Origin: Pseudanabaena sp. FACHB-2040
Lineage (GTDB): Bacteria; Cyanobacteriota; Cyanobacteriia; Phormidesmidales; Phormidesmidaceae
Length of the DNA: 64,000 bases
Direction: 5' to 3'
NCBI RefSeq assembly: GCF_014696715.1
Contig: NZ_JACJQO010000013.1
Coordinates: 245,489 to 309,488, forward strand
Shown here in pieces: positions 51,960 to 63,690 of the stretch; position 1 is the first letter of the stretch, and each line of letters opens with the position of its first letter. Below the pieces are notes generated by a model. That model ran no database searches. It saw only the letters and a program-made list of their open reading frames with translations, and was not told where the DNA came from. The translations under genes were made by a program, and so were the position numbers.

Positions 51960-52751
51960 TTATCTCAGTGGCAGTGGACGGTCGGGTAGTGGAGAAGCCT
52001 GCTGCACCACTCGGTCTAGCAGCCAGGGCGAGAGGCGCTGGCACCAAAGCGCCATCTGGCTTTGCCAGTCCACCAAAATTTCAGGCGTACCGCGGTGCAG
52101 GCCCCGGATTAGGGCTTGGGCGACTTGTTCGGGGGTGGCGGGCTTGACCCAGCGAAACCACTGAAAGTCTCTCACCATGTCGGTGTCGGTCAGCGAGGGC
52201 AATAGGGCTGCAACCTTGACGTTGTAAGGGGCTAGCTCGCCGCGAAGCGCCTGAGTAAAGCCGAGAATGGCGAACTTGGTAGCCGAATAGGTAGCCATTG
52301 TCGGAGCAGCGACTTTGCCCATAAGGCTGGAGACATTCACGATGTGCCCTTCGCGGCGGGTGGCCATGCGGCGGGCGATCAGTCGGGTAATGGTGTAGAG
52401 CCCCACCAGGTTGGTGGCAATTTCAGTCTGCACATGAGGCAGGCGAGTTTTGAGGAAGGGAGCCTGGTGAGCTACTCCAGCGCAGTTGACTAGCAGGTGA
52501 ATGGGGCCGTGCTGCCGCCAGGCGTTGGCAATGGCGACGTTGACGCTGACGGGATCGGCTAGATCAAGGGACAGCGCAATCGCTTCGGCATTGAGATATT
52601 CGATTTCGGTAACAACGTCTGCCAAACGCTGTGGGTTGCGGGCGATCAGCAAGATTTTTTGAACACCTTGTCGGGCCAGTTCATGTGCGATCGCACGGCC
52701 AATGCCTCTAGATGCTCCGGTGACCAGAGCTGTTTTTCCTTCAAAATTCAT
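51960..52751 (-). CDS. Short-chain dehydrogenase/reductase
   Basis: The product is 263 residues from ATG 52749-52751. It is a classical SDR: TGASRGIGRAIAHEL (cofactor), LVNCAGVAH, catalytic Ser in VNVSSLMGKVA, and YSATKFA (Tyr-x3-Lys). The C-terminal end is a hydrophobic-amphipathic tail (WCQRLSPWLLDRVVQQASPL), as in SDRs that associate with membranes. The substrate is unknown. Confidence 0.85.
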   Translation of the reverse strand: MNFEGKTALVTGASRGIGRAIAHELARQGVQKILLIARNPQRLADVVTEIEYLNAEAIALSLDLADPVSVNVAIANAWRQHGPIHLLVNCAGVAHQAPFLKTRLPHVQTEIATNLVGLYTITRLIARRMATRREGHIVNVSSLMGKVAAPTMATYSATKFAILGFTQALRGELAPYNVKVAALLPSLTDTDMVRDFQWFRWVKPATPEQVAQALIRGLHRGTPEILVDWQSQMALWCQRLSPWLLDRVVQQASPLPDRPLPLR

Positions 52752-53355
52752 GGTCAAAACCTCCTAATTAGGCGCAGCGGGTCGGCTAGGGGCAGACCGT
52801 ATCAAAGTCGTGCCGGAGCCGAAAATAACTGGGCCTTTAACTGGAAATGAAAAAGGCAGAATTGCAGTCTGCTGAGAAACGGTCGAGTCAGGGGTAACTC
52901 AGCCAAGTAGAGAAAGGGGGCTGATGAACCCAAGTGTGAACCGGCTTGCAAGCGGTTGTTTTTGATGGGTGTGGAACCGTAGACGCGAGCCTCAGACGCC
53001 CAGGGCAATGCTTGAAACGGGGATTTTCATGGCGTCAATCCTCCTCAAATCAGGATTTGCAGCGACTTGCTCCGACGTTAACACCGCAATTTGGCAGCTG
53101 CAACATAAGTTAACAAATGGTCTAAATTGTTACGTTTCTTATCATTTACTTCAGAAAAGTCCTTCTCTACCCCTTTTGAGGAGCTTTCTCAGAAGGATTG
53201 GCGTAGGGTGCTCCCTGCCACAGGGATTGTTGTCCTTAGATTTAGCGGGATTAAAACGGCGACCTCGACTAACCCGGAATCTGAGAAGCTAAACATCGCA
53301 GGCTAACCTGCTCGACTCGCTAGAATCCTTGCAGGGAAATTACAGGAAACCCGAA
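52752..53355. other. Long intergenic region upstream of the fused gene
   Basis: This 604-bp stretch has no convincing gene. A short palindrome, GCTTGCAAGC inside AACC/GGTT (about 52938-52957), and a TCCTTCT/AGAAGGA pair (about 53160-53204) are visible, and there is an AT-rich patch around 53105-53160 that may hold a promoter. The long open frame at 52969-53292 has no family features. Confidence 0.35.
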
Positions 53356-56778
<3,423 letters not shown>

Positions 56779-56833
56779 GTGAGTTAGGGGAAGGGGTTTA
56801 GGCGCTCGCTTAGTTGGGATTCAAGAAAAGCGA

Positions 56834-56862
56834 ATCGCAACTTCCTGGGTGAAAGTTGCGAT
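56834..56862 (+). terminator. Hairpin after the fused gene
   Basis: ATCGCAACTT (56834-56843) and AAGTTGCGAT (56853-56862) form a perfect 10-bp stem with a 9-nt loop, 56 bp past the stop of the LpxB-like/prolyl oligopeptidase gene. There is no U tract. Confidence 0.5.
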
Positions 56863-56874
56863 CACATTAGCCTC

Positions 56875-56936
56875 AGAAACCGGGTTTCTATTCCCCAGCC
56901 TCGGCCTATGTCATTACCCCAAGGAAACCCGGTTTC
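56875..56936. repeat. Pair of ACCGGGTTTC-type repeats
   Basis: AGAAACCGGGTTTCT (56875-56889) and GAAACCCGGTTTC (56924-56936) are two copies, in opposite orientation, of a palindromic unit also present at the right edge (63786-63888). They can pair into a long hairpin. This short unit is a dispersed repeat in many cyanobacterial genomes, from memory. Confidence 0.6.
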
Positions 56937-56962
56937 TTAATCCCAGGTTCCCAATCAGTGGC

Positions 56963-58555
56963 TTAGTAGATGGAGTCAACGCCCAACTGGTCGGCTAACG
57001 CATCTTGCAGGCCGCGGGGCAGCAGCACCCGGTTCACTGCGTGGATTACGCCATTGCTGGCCTCGATGTCGGCCTGAACGACGCTAGCGTTGTTAACAAC
57101 AACTCGGTCGCCCCCAGTTCTAACAGATAGGCCACCGCCTAGAGTTGTGACGCCGCCTGTGACGATATCGCCACTGCGGATTTCTTCAGGGGCGACGTGA
57201 TAGGTCAGCACCTGCCGCAGTAAGTTCCGGTTGTTAGGCTGCAGCAGATACTCTAGTGCGCCTTCAGGCAGGTTAGCAAAGGCCTCGTTGGTTGGAGCAA
57301 AGACGGTGTAAGGACCTTCACCACTTAAGGTCTCTTGCAGACCGGCTGCCCGAATTGCCTGAGCTAGGATTGTGAAGTTTTGGTTGCCGCTGGCCAGGTC
57401 TACTAGGTTGCTATCGGCAGTAGTAGCTTGCCCTGGAGCACTAGGCGTTTGAGCGCCAGGAGCTTGGGTGCCAGGAGCCTGGGTACCGGGCGTTTGAACT
57501 CCAGGCGTTTGAGTGCCGGGAGCTTGGGTGCCAGGGGTTTGAGTTCCAGGAGTGCGAGTTCCAGGGGTTTGAGTGCCGGGAGTCTGGCTAGGTCTAGGGG
57601 TTTGATTGGTGGTGCCTGGAGTTTGAGTACCCGGAGTTTGAATGATGTTACCTGGAGTTTGCAGCGTGCTGCCTGGAGTTTGATTGCTAGGGGTTCGGTT
57701 GGTGGTACCTGGAGTTTGAGTACCAGGGGTTTGGTTAGTGGTGCCTGGAGTCTGAGTTCCAGGGGTTTGGTTAGTAGTACCCGGAGTCTGAGTACCCGGA
57801 GTTTGGTTGGTGGTACCCGGAGTTTGTATCGCGCCGCCGGGAACCCGACCTGGAGCTTGGTTAGTGGTGCCTGGAGTTTGAGTTCCAGGGGTTTGGTTGG
57901 TGGTACCCGGAGTTTGTATCGCGCCGCCGGGAACCCGACCTGGAGCTTGGTTAGTGGTGCCTGGAGTTTGAGTTCCAGGGGTTTGGTTGGTGGTACCCGG
58001 AGTTTGTATCGCGCCGCCGGGAACCCGACCTGGAGCTTGGTTGGTGGTGCCTGGAGTCTGAGTGCCAGGGGTCTGGTTGGTGGTACCTGGAGTTTGTATT
58101 ACGCCGCTGGGAACCCGATTGCCGGGGGGCTGAGTGGTTCCAGGAGTCTGAGTGCCAGGAGCTTGAATGATGTTACCCGGAGTTTGCAGCGTGCTGCCGG
58201 GAGTTTGGGTGCCGGGAGCAGGGGAAACGGGAGTCTGCACACCGGGAGTTTCTAGACCAGGAGTCCGAATTTCAGGAGCCTGGTTGCCAGGCGTTTGAGT
58301 ATCAGTGAGGTCATCTTCTGCACCAGGCGTGCCGGGAATGGGAGTGCCATCAGCAGGCGTTTGAACCGTACCGGGAGTCTGAGTTCCGGAAGGGGTCGCG
58401 CCGGGTAACTGCGCCAAAGTAGTGGTAGAACCCGACCGCTGAGTCTCGGCGAGTTCTTGTGCGATCGCAGGCATACCGATTAGAGCACCGGCTCCAAGCA
58501 AACCGGCTAAAACCGCAACATGTTTAGAAATTTGGGCAAGAAGAGAAATACGCAT
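56963..58555 (-). CDS. Secreted fasciclin-domain protein with Thr-Pro-Gly repeat region
   Basis: The 530-residue product has a signal peptide (HVAVLAGLLGAGALIG to AIAQ) and a single C-terminal fasciclin domain (~388-530): NFTILAQAIRAAGLQETLSG, YTVFAPTNEAFANLP, VLTYHVAPEEIRSGDI, and GVIHAVNRVLLP. Residues ~50-385 are almost wholly TPGTQ/TPGTT-type repeats, including a 30-residue unit encoded by 90-bp tandem DNA repeats. Fasciclin domains mediate adhesion, and the Pro/Thr/Gly stretch is probably an extended, possibly glycosylated stalk. GGAGG precedes the ATG. Repeat number may vary between strains or be collapsed in assembly. Confidence 0.88.
   Translation of the reverse strand: MRISLLAQISKHVAVLAGLLGAGALIGMPAIAQELAETQRSGSTTTLAQLPGATPSGTQTPGTVQTPADGTPIPGTPGAEDDLTDTQTPGNQAPEIRTPGLETPGVQTPVSPAPGTQTPGSTLQTPGNIIQAPGTQTPGTTQPPGNRVPSGVIQTPGTTNQTPGTQTPGTTNQAPGRVPGGAIQTPGTTNQTPGTQTPGTTNQAPGRVPGGAIQTPGTTNQTPGTQTPGTTNQAPGRVPGGAIQTPGTTNQTPGTQTPGTTNQTPGTQTPGTTNQTPGTQTPGTTNRTPSNQTPGSTLQTPGNIIQTPGTQTPGTTNQTPRPSQTPGTQTPGTRTPGTQTPGTQAPGTQTPGVQTPGTQAPGTQAPGAQTPSAPGQATTADSNLVDLASGNQNFTILAQAIRAAGLQETLSGEGPYTVFAPTNEAFANLPEGALEYLLQPNNRNLLRQVLTYHVAPEEIRSGDIVTGGVTTLGGGLSVRTGGDRVVVNNASVVQADIEASNGVIHAVNRVLLPRGLQDALADQLGVDSIY
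57801..58110 (-). repeat. 90-bp coding tandem repeats in the fasciclin gene
   Basis: 57841-57930 and 57931-58020 are identical for all 90 bases. The 40 bp before 57841 match the end of the unit, and 58021-58110 is a further, diverged copy. The unit encodes a 30-residue block (TNQAPGRVPGGAIQTPG followed by TTNQTPGTQTPG). Shorter 15-27 bp repeats flank it. This is a coding repeat prone to slippage, not a CRISPR array. Confidence 0.95.
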
Positions 58556-58929
58556 AACGCCTCCAGGATCTACTAGCTATTGTGTGAAGTTTATTGAAGC
58601 TTCCATGAATACTCCCTCCTGCTATTGGGGGAGTTTACTTTCCTAGAAGGCCCAAATGTATTAGCCACTACAGCTAGCTCAACCCGAAAAAACGCTGTTT
58701 TTAAGGCATTTTCGGCGAAGAGTCTTTTTTTCATCCCTAAGAGAGAGGGCCGAAACCTTTGGCATATATCGCTTCAGCCGATCTGTTGCTCGCTCTACGC
58801 CTTTCGATAGAGCCTCAATAAATAGAACCTCTAGCTCCATCTAACCCCTGCCAGCTTCGACCGACGACATAATGCAGAAAGACATCCTTTGCGGATGAAA
58901 TCGCCTGAAATCGCACCTGACTCTTTGCT
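58556..58929. other. Divergent intergenic region, fasciclin / lepB
   Basis: This 374-bp stretch between divergent genes contains both promoters. An open frame at 58625-58810 lacks family features. I see no named element. Confidence 0.35.
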
Positions 58930-59997
58930 ATGGCTGCTTCCCGACTAAAGGTGTACACCAGTGCCCCTGCCTACAGGTCTCCCTGGGCCGCTGTGAACCT
59001 ATCGGTAGTCATGCCGGGAGCGGGTCAGATATATGGTGGGGCGGTCATTAAAGGGGTGGTCATTGCGATCGCATTTTTCCTCCTCCTAGGGTTCTCAATT
59101 TGGTCAATCTTTGCAGGCAACGGTAATACTCTGACTGGCCTCTGGCTGCTGCTGCCCATTGCCGGAATTTACCTCGGCAGCCTGATAGATGCCTATCGAA
59201 CCATCACCTCAGACCCAGTCCGGCTAACCCTCGGCCCCGAAGCTCCTAAAGACCCTTGGTATGCCGTTTTTCTCAGCCAAATTTTGCCGGGGCTAGGCCA
59301 CCTTTACCGGCAGCAAGCGATCATTGGCGGGCTCTTTCTAATCATCGGCACATACACAGCTTTTCAGGCCAACTTTCAGCCCCGTCTGCTGCTTCTGCCG
59401 CCCCTGATCTGGGCCGCTGCCTGTGCCCACATCTACTGGCACATGGTGCCTCGGCAAGCTCGCGACTGGAGCCTGCTCGCCCTCATTCTGGCCGGGCTGG
59501 TGGCCGGAAGACTGCTAATTGGCTTCACGCCCCCCCTGATCGGCCACTATTTAGAACAGTGCATCGTGCCCAGCGATTCAATGCAGCCAACGCTTCAGGT
59601 CAGAGATCGGCTGTTTGTCCGAGAAGATCCCAGTTACCAGCCCCAACCCTTCGATATTGTCGTGTTTCGCGTAACTCAAGCAGCAGTAGAAAGGCTCCTA
59701 GTGCAGCCAGACAGCCTTATGGTCAAACGAGTGGTGGGGCTGCCCGGCCAGCAGGTCGAAGTGCGAAACGGCCAAGCCTGGGTCAATGGACAGGCGCTTA
59801 TAGAACCTTACCTAGAACTTCCCATTAGCTACCGTTGGGGGCCGCAGAGCGTTCCAGCAGAGCACCTGTTCGTACTCGGAGACAACCGCAACTTCAGCGG
59901 CGACTCTCACATTTGGGGCTTCTTGCCCACAGAGAATGTGCTGGGCAAGGCTTACAAGATTTACTGGCCGCCTGGTCGGATTCAGCCATTGCCGTAA
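58930..59997 (+). CDS. lepB: Signal peptidase I with extra N-terminal membrane domain
   Basis: The product is 355 residues, longer than a minimal LepB. The N-terminal ~185 residues contain several transmembrane helices and two similar motifs (VMPGAGQIYGG and ILPGLGHLYRQQ), as if a small domain was duplicated. From ~190 the S26 peptidase has the catalytic Ser in CIVPSDSMQPTL, the Lys in MVKRVVGLPGQQVEV, and the box E motif LGDNRNFSGDSHIWG. It cleaves Sec and Tat signal peptides at the membrane surface. The start is ATG 58930. Confidence 0.93.
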   Translation: MAASRLKVYTSAPAYRSPWAAVNLSVVMPGAGQIYGGAVIKGVVIAIAFFLLLGFSIWSIFAGNGNTLTGLWLLLPIAGIYLGSLIDAYRTITSDPVRLTLGPEAPKDPWYAVFLSQILPGLGHLYRQQAIIGGLFLIIGTYTAFQANFQPRLLLLPPLIWAAACAHIYWHMVPRQARDWSLLALILAGLVAGRLLIGFTPPLIGHYLEQCIVPSDSMQPTLQVRDRLFVREDPSYQPQPFDIVVFRVTQAAVERLLVQPDSLMVKRVVGLPGQQVEVRNGQAWVNGQALIEPYLELPISYRWGPQSVPAEHLFVLGDNRNFSGDSHIWGFLPTENVLGKAYKIYWPPGRIQPLP

Positions 59998-60131
59998 GGA
60001 GAAAGGGGAATGGGGGACGCGTCTCCCAGCTCTCCTGCCAGTTCTCCCAACAATTCCCAAGAATGTTAAGCCAATATTAAGTAGAGTCAGTCACAATAAA
60101 GACTAACTCCTCATTGCTGCGCGCGTCCGGA

Positions 60132-62108
60132 ATGGTAGCTGAAACCGCATTCATGATCGATTTGACCAAGGCACTGGGTACCTCTGTCTTGGGGGGCTAT
60201 ATAGCCAGTCGGCTTAAGCAACCGGCTCTGCTGGGCTATCTCATTAGCGGCCTGATTGTCGGGCCTTTTGGGGTTGGCTTTCTAACGGATGTCGAGCAGG
60301 TGCAGGCGTTTGCCCAGGTGGGCGTGGCCTTTTTGCTATTTGCTCTGGGCGTAGAGTTTTCTCTAACAGAACTGAAGCGGGTGCGCAACATTGCCATCAA
60401 GGGCGGCCTGCTGCAGATGGGGTTGACGACCCTGCTGGTTGCGGGCATTACGCTGCTTATGGGTTGGGCGGCATCGCCGCTGCAGGGGGTCTTTTTGGGG
60501 CTGGTGCTGTCTCTGTCTTCGACGGCGGTGGTGCTCAAGACTTTGACTGAGCGAGGGGAAACCAGCACCGTCCATGGTCAGGTGATGCTGGCTATTTTGA
60601 TTGCTCAAGATCTGGCTCTGGGGCTGATCTTGGCCTTTTTGCCGGTGCTGACCCAGCCTGAGAATTTCTGGCTGACTTTGGGGTTGGCAGTTGCCAAGAT
60701 CACGCTGTTTATTGCGGGTGCGATCGCATTAGGTCGCTGGATTGTGCCCCGCTTTATGCAGATTGTGGCTGCCACCGAGAGCAATGAGCTGTTTCTGCTG
60801 GCGATTGTCGTGCTTTGCCTAACGGTGGCCTGGGTCACCGATGAACTGGGGCTATCCATTGAAATGGGGGCCTTTGTCGCCGGACTGATGATCTCCGAGG
60901 TGGAGTATTCCGAGCAGGCGCTGGGCAAAATTTTGCCCTTGCGAGATACGTTTGCCTGCCTATTTTTTGTCTCCATCGGTATGCTGATCGACCCGGAACT
61001 GCTGGCCGAAGATCTGGGCATCATTTTGGGGGTGGTGTTGCTGGTGATGGTGGGCAAAGCGGTGATCATTTTGCCTGTGGTGCTGCAGTCAGGCTATTCG
61101 CTTAAAACGGCGGTTTTTGCCAGCTTTGGCCTTAACCAGATTGGGGAGTTTTCCTTTGTGCTGGCCATGATTGGCTACGACATGGGCCTGATTGGCGAGC
61201 AGGCCCGAGCCGTGCTGCTGGGCACAACCGTTGTCACCCTGGTGCTGACGCCGCTTTGGATGAGTTTGGCTCCTGGGGTGGCCGATGCGCTGACCGCTAT
61301 GCCAGGGGTGGGCCAGTACCTGAAACGCTTTGAAGGCCCGCAGCAGCTTTCGGTGCCGGATGGCATTCGAGATCACGTGATTGTGGCTGGATATGGTCGG
61401 GTCGGTCGAGTGCTGGTAAACCTGCTGCTCAAACGGGGCTACTCGGTGCTGGTCGTTGATAACAGTGAGGCTTCTCTGCAAGAGCTGCGTCAGCATAAGA
61501 TTCCCTTTGTCTTTGGCGATGCCGACTCGGAGCTGGTGCTGGAGAAAACGCATCTAGAAACGGCAAAGGCGCTTGCGATCGCATTGCCTGATCCTCTTAG
61601 CACCCGCCTACTGCTGCAGCACGCCCTAACCTGCGTGCCCGGATTAGACGTGATTGCCCGTGCCCACAGCAACAAAGAAGTAGACGAACTCACCCAAATC
61701 GGAGCCAAGGAAGTCGTGCAGCCCGAGCTAGAAGCTGCTCTAGAGCTGAGCGCCCACCTGCTGACCACCTTGGGCGAGCCGCCGCAACAAATCCGAAGCA
61801 CCATCGAGTGGATCCGCAACGACCGCTACCGCACCATTCGCTCCGATCAGGATTTTGGCGCAGCAGCCTCGGTAGAAAGTTCGCCAGAGCCCCCATCAAA
61901 TGTCGCCGTTCCATCAGAAACCCTGGTAGAACAGGCCTTGATAGAGGCCGCTCCCATAACCGCTGTCACAGACACTTTGCCGGAAATCCTAGTGGAGCAG
62001 ATGGTCACAGCTGCCCTAGAAAGCATGGCCTCAACTCCCCTATCGCCTACTAACTCTGGGGTAGAAGAAACCCACTCAGAGATAACGGGCGAGACTACAG
62101 CGGTCTAG
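60132..62108 (+). CDS. Kef-type cation/proton antiporter with TrkA-N domain
   Basis: The product is 658 residues from ATG 60132; TTG 60114 is possible. The first ~390 residues form a 12-13 helix CPA2 antiporter domain (LGGYIASRLKQPALLGYLISGLIVGPFGV, LLFALGVEFSL, and ETNE-like SNELFLLAIVVLCL). Residues ~410-530 are a TrkA-N/RCK NAD-binding domain (HVIVAGYGRVGRVLVNLLLKRGYSVLVVDN). The last ~100 residues are a variable acidic/Ser/Pro tail. It likely exchanges K+ or Na+ for H+, with gating by NAD(H). The stop overlaps the convergent amidase stop by 4 bp (CTAG). Confidence 0.9.
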   Translation: MVAETAFMIDLTKALGTSVLGGYIASRLKQPALLGYLISGLIVGPFGVGFLTDVEQVQAFAQVGVAFLLFALGVEFSLTELKRVRNIAIKGGLLQMGLTTLLVAGITLLMGWAASPLQGVFLGLVLSLSSTAVVLKTLTERGETSTVHGQVMLAILIAQDLALGLILAFLPVLTQPENFWLTLGLAVAKITLFIAGAIALGRWIVPRFMQIVAATESNELFLLAIVVLCLTVAWVTDELGLSIEMGAFVAGLMISEVEYSEQALGKILPLRDTFACLFFVSIGMLIDPELLAEDLGIILGVVLLVMVGKAVIILPVVLQSGYSLKTAVFASFGLNQIGEFSFVLAMIGYDMGLIGEQARAVLLGTTVVTLVLTPLWMSLAPGVADALTAMPGVGQYLKRFEGPQQLSVPDGIRDHVIVAGYGRVGRVLVNLLLKRGYSVLVVDNSEASLQELRQHKIPFVFGDADSELVLEKTHLETAKALAIALPDPLSTRLLLQHALTCVPGLDVIARAHSNKEVDELTQIGAKEVVQPELEAALELSAHLLTTLGEPPQQIRSTIEWIRNDRYRTIRSDQDFGAAASVESSPEPPSNVAVPSETLVEQALIEAAPITAVTDTLPEILVEQMVTAALESMASTPLSPTNSGVEETHSEITGETTAV

Positions 62109-63493
62109 GGCTGGGCAATTGGCGCAGTCGTAATCCCTTGTTTCTCCAGATAAGCCGCCACCCGCAGCACCTTCGCCTCCTGGTACGGTGCACCAATCAC
62201 CTGAATGCCCACCGGCAGCTTGCCCGGCTGATGCACCGGCACCGAAACAATGGGCAGACCAATAAAAGATAAAGGCTGAGTGTAAAGTCCTAGATTGGGC
62301 CGCAGGGGCACCAGTTTACCTTCAATCTCCAGCGTTGTTTGATCAAGGGGTGGGGCGACACAGGGCACTGTAGGGGCCAAAATCACATCCACTGACTGAA
62401 ACAAGTCCCGCATTCGGTCGCGGTACCAGCGGCGAAAACGCTGGGCCTGAATATACCAGCCACTGGGAACGAGCGCTCCAGCCAAAAAGCGATCGCGCGT
62501 CGCCACATCAAAATCCATCGGCCGAGTTCTAAGCCGATCTATATGGAGTTGGCTGCCTTCGCAGGCGGTAAGAATAAAAGCCGCCGCCCGTGCCCGCGCC
62601 GCCTCTGGCAGCGTCACGGTGTCGTTTACCTGCAGCGCTTTAGCCACCTTCTCTAGACCTGCGGCGACCTCAGACTGCATCCCTAAAGCAAAGTGATCGC
62701 CCGCTACGGCAATGCGAAGCCCCTGAATGCCCTCGCTTAGCGCTTGCATTACCAGATCAGCCGGGCGATCAGTACACACTGGGTCCGCTGGATCAGGCCC
62801 CTGCATGACGTCAAAGGCAACGGCTAAGTCTCGCACTGAGCGAGCAAAGGGGCCGAGATGGTCAAGGCTAGACACAAACAGGAATGACCCCTTGCGGGAC
62901 AGTCGCCCATAAGTCGGCTTGAGCCCATAAATGCCGCACAGAGCTGCAGGCACCCGGATTGAGCCATTTGTATCCGAGCCTAGGGTGATAGGCACAAGCC
63001 CCGCCGCCACCGCTGCCGCCGACCCGCCAGAAGACCCACCCGACATGCGGCTGAGGTCGTGGGGGTTGGGCGTGGCCCCATCGTGGCTGTTGATGGTGAC
63101 AAAGCCGTAGGCATATTCATCCATGTTCAGCGACCCTACCAAAATCGCTCCTGCTGCCTTCATCCGGGCGACTAGGGTGGCGTCTTGGGTGGCCGGAGAG
63201 TTTTCGCGGTTGATCTTGGAGCCTGCCAGGGTGACGATGCCCTCTACGTCGTACAGGTTCTTGACGGCGAAAGGAACGCCTGCCAAAGGGCCGGGGTCTT
63301 TGCCAGATGCGATCGCATCATCTACCCGCGTCGCCTGCTGCAGAGCTGCCTCTGTCGTCACTGCCGTAAAACAGTTCAGCGTGCCGTCCCTCGCCTCAAC
63401 TTGCGCCAAAGTGTCTTCTATAACTGAGCGGGCTGTTGTCTCTCCCTGGTAGATGGCGCGGGTCAGGCTAGCTGCATTGGGAAATGGGGTCAT
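62105..63493 (-). CDS. Amidase-signature hydrolase, AtzE-like
   Basis: The product is 462 residues of the amidase-signature family. The catalytic triad is visible: Lys in FAVKNLYDVEG, cis-Ser in MSGGSSGGSAAAVAAGLVP, and nucleophile Ser in GSDTNGSIRVPAALCGIYG. It most resembles the AtzE (1-carboxybiuret hydrolase)/GatA-like group, and its start overlaps by ATGA (63490-63493) a small GatC/AtzG-like gene, the usual partner in that complex. It is not the true GatA, because its partner is not the gatC at 17384. The substrate is inferred only. Confidence 0.85.
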   Translation of the reverse strand: MTPFPNAASLTRAIYQGETTARSVIEDTLAQVEARDGTLNCFTAVTTEAALQQATRVDDAIASGKDPGPLAGVPFAVKNLYDVEGIVTLAGSKINRENSPATQDATLVARMKAAGAILVGSLNMDEYAYGFVTINSHDGATPNPHDLSRMSGGSSGGSAAAVAAGLVPITLGSDTNGSIRVPAALCGIYGLKPTYGRLSRKGSFLFVSSLDHLGPFARSVRDLAVAFDVMQGPDPADPVCTDRPADLVMQALSEGIQGLRIAVAGDHFALGMQSEVAAGLEKVAKALQVNDTVTLPEAARARAAAFILTACEGSQLHIDRLRTRPMDFDVATRDRFLAGALVPSGWYIQAQRFRRWYRDRMRDLFQSVDVILAPTVPCVAPPLDQTTLEIEGKLVPLRPNLGLYTQPLSFIGLPIVSVPVHQPGKLPVGIQVIGAPYQEAKVLRVAAYLEKQGITTAPIAQP

Positions 63494-63690
63494 GGTTCAA
63501 AGGTAGGGGCAGCTTCAAGATCGTCCGGCAGCGGAAATTCAATCACTGGCTGGGCAATGTCCCAAATCCGCTCTAGGTTGTCGATCACTCCGTCGCGCAA
63601 CTCCGGCGGAATCGGCAGTCGCAGAAAGGCTGACATCTGATCGACGTAGATAGCGGTATCAAAGGGGTAAGGCTTATCGGGTTCTGTCAT
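63490..63690 (-). CDS. AtzG/GatC-like small subunit (DUF4089-type)
   Basis: The product is 66 residues from ATG 63688-63690 (MTEPDKPYPFD); an ORF extension to 63774 would add 28 non-conserved residues. The core YVDQMSAFLRLPIPPELRDGVIDNLERIWDIAQPVIEFPLPDD matches the small proteins that pair with AtzE amidases and structurally mimic GatC. It is translationally coupled to the amidase gene by a 4-bp ATGA overlap, which supports a heteromeric amidase. Confidence 0.8.
   Translation of the reverse strand: MTEPDKPYPFDTAIYVDQMSAFLRLPIPPELRDGVIDNLERIWDIAQPVIEFPLPDDLEAAPTFEP

Noticed and set aside
57801..58110. Regular repeats considered as a CRISPR array
   Set aside because: The repeats are contiguous, in frame, and encode a protein region; there are no unique spacers.
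57428..58255. 275-codon open frame on the plus strand with Arg/Ser-Leu repeats
   Set aside because: It is the antisense shadow of the Thr-Pro-Gly repeats in the fasciclin gene; its repeats merely mirror that DNA.
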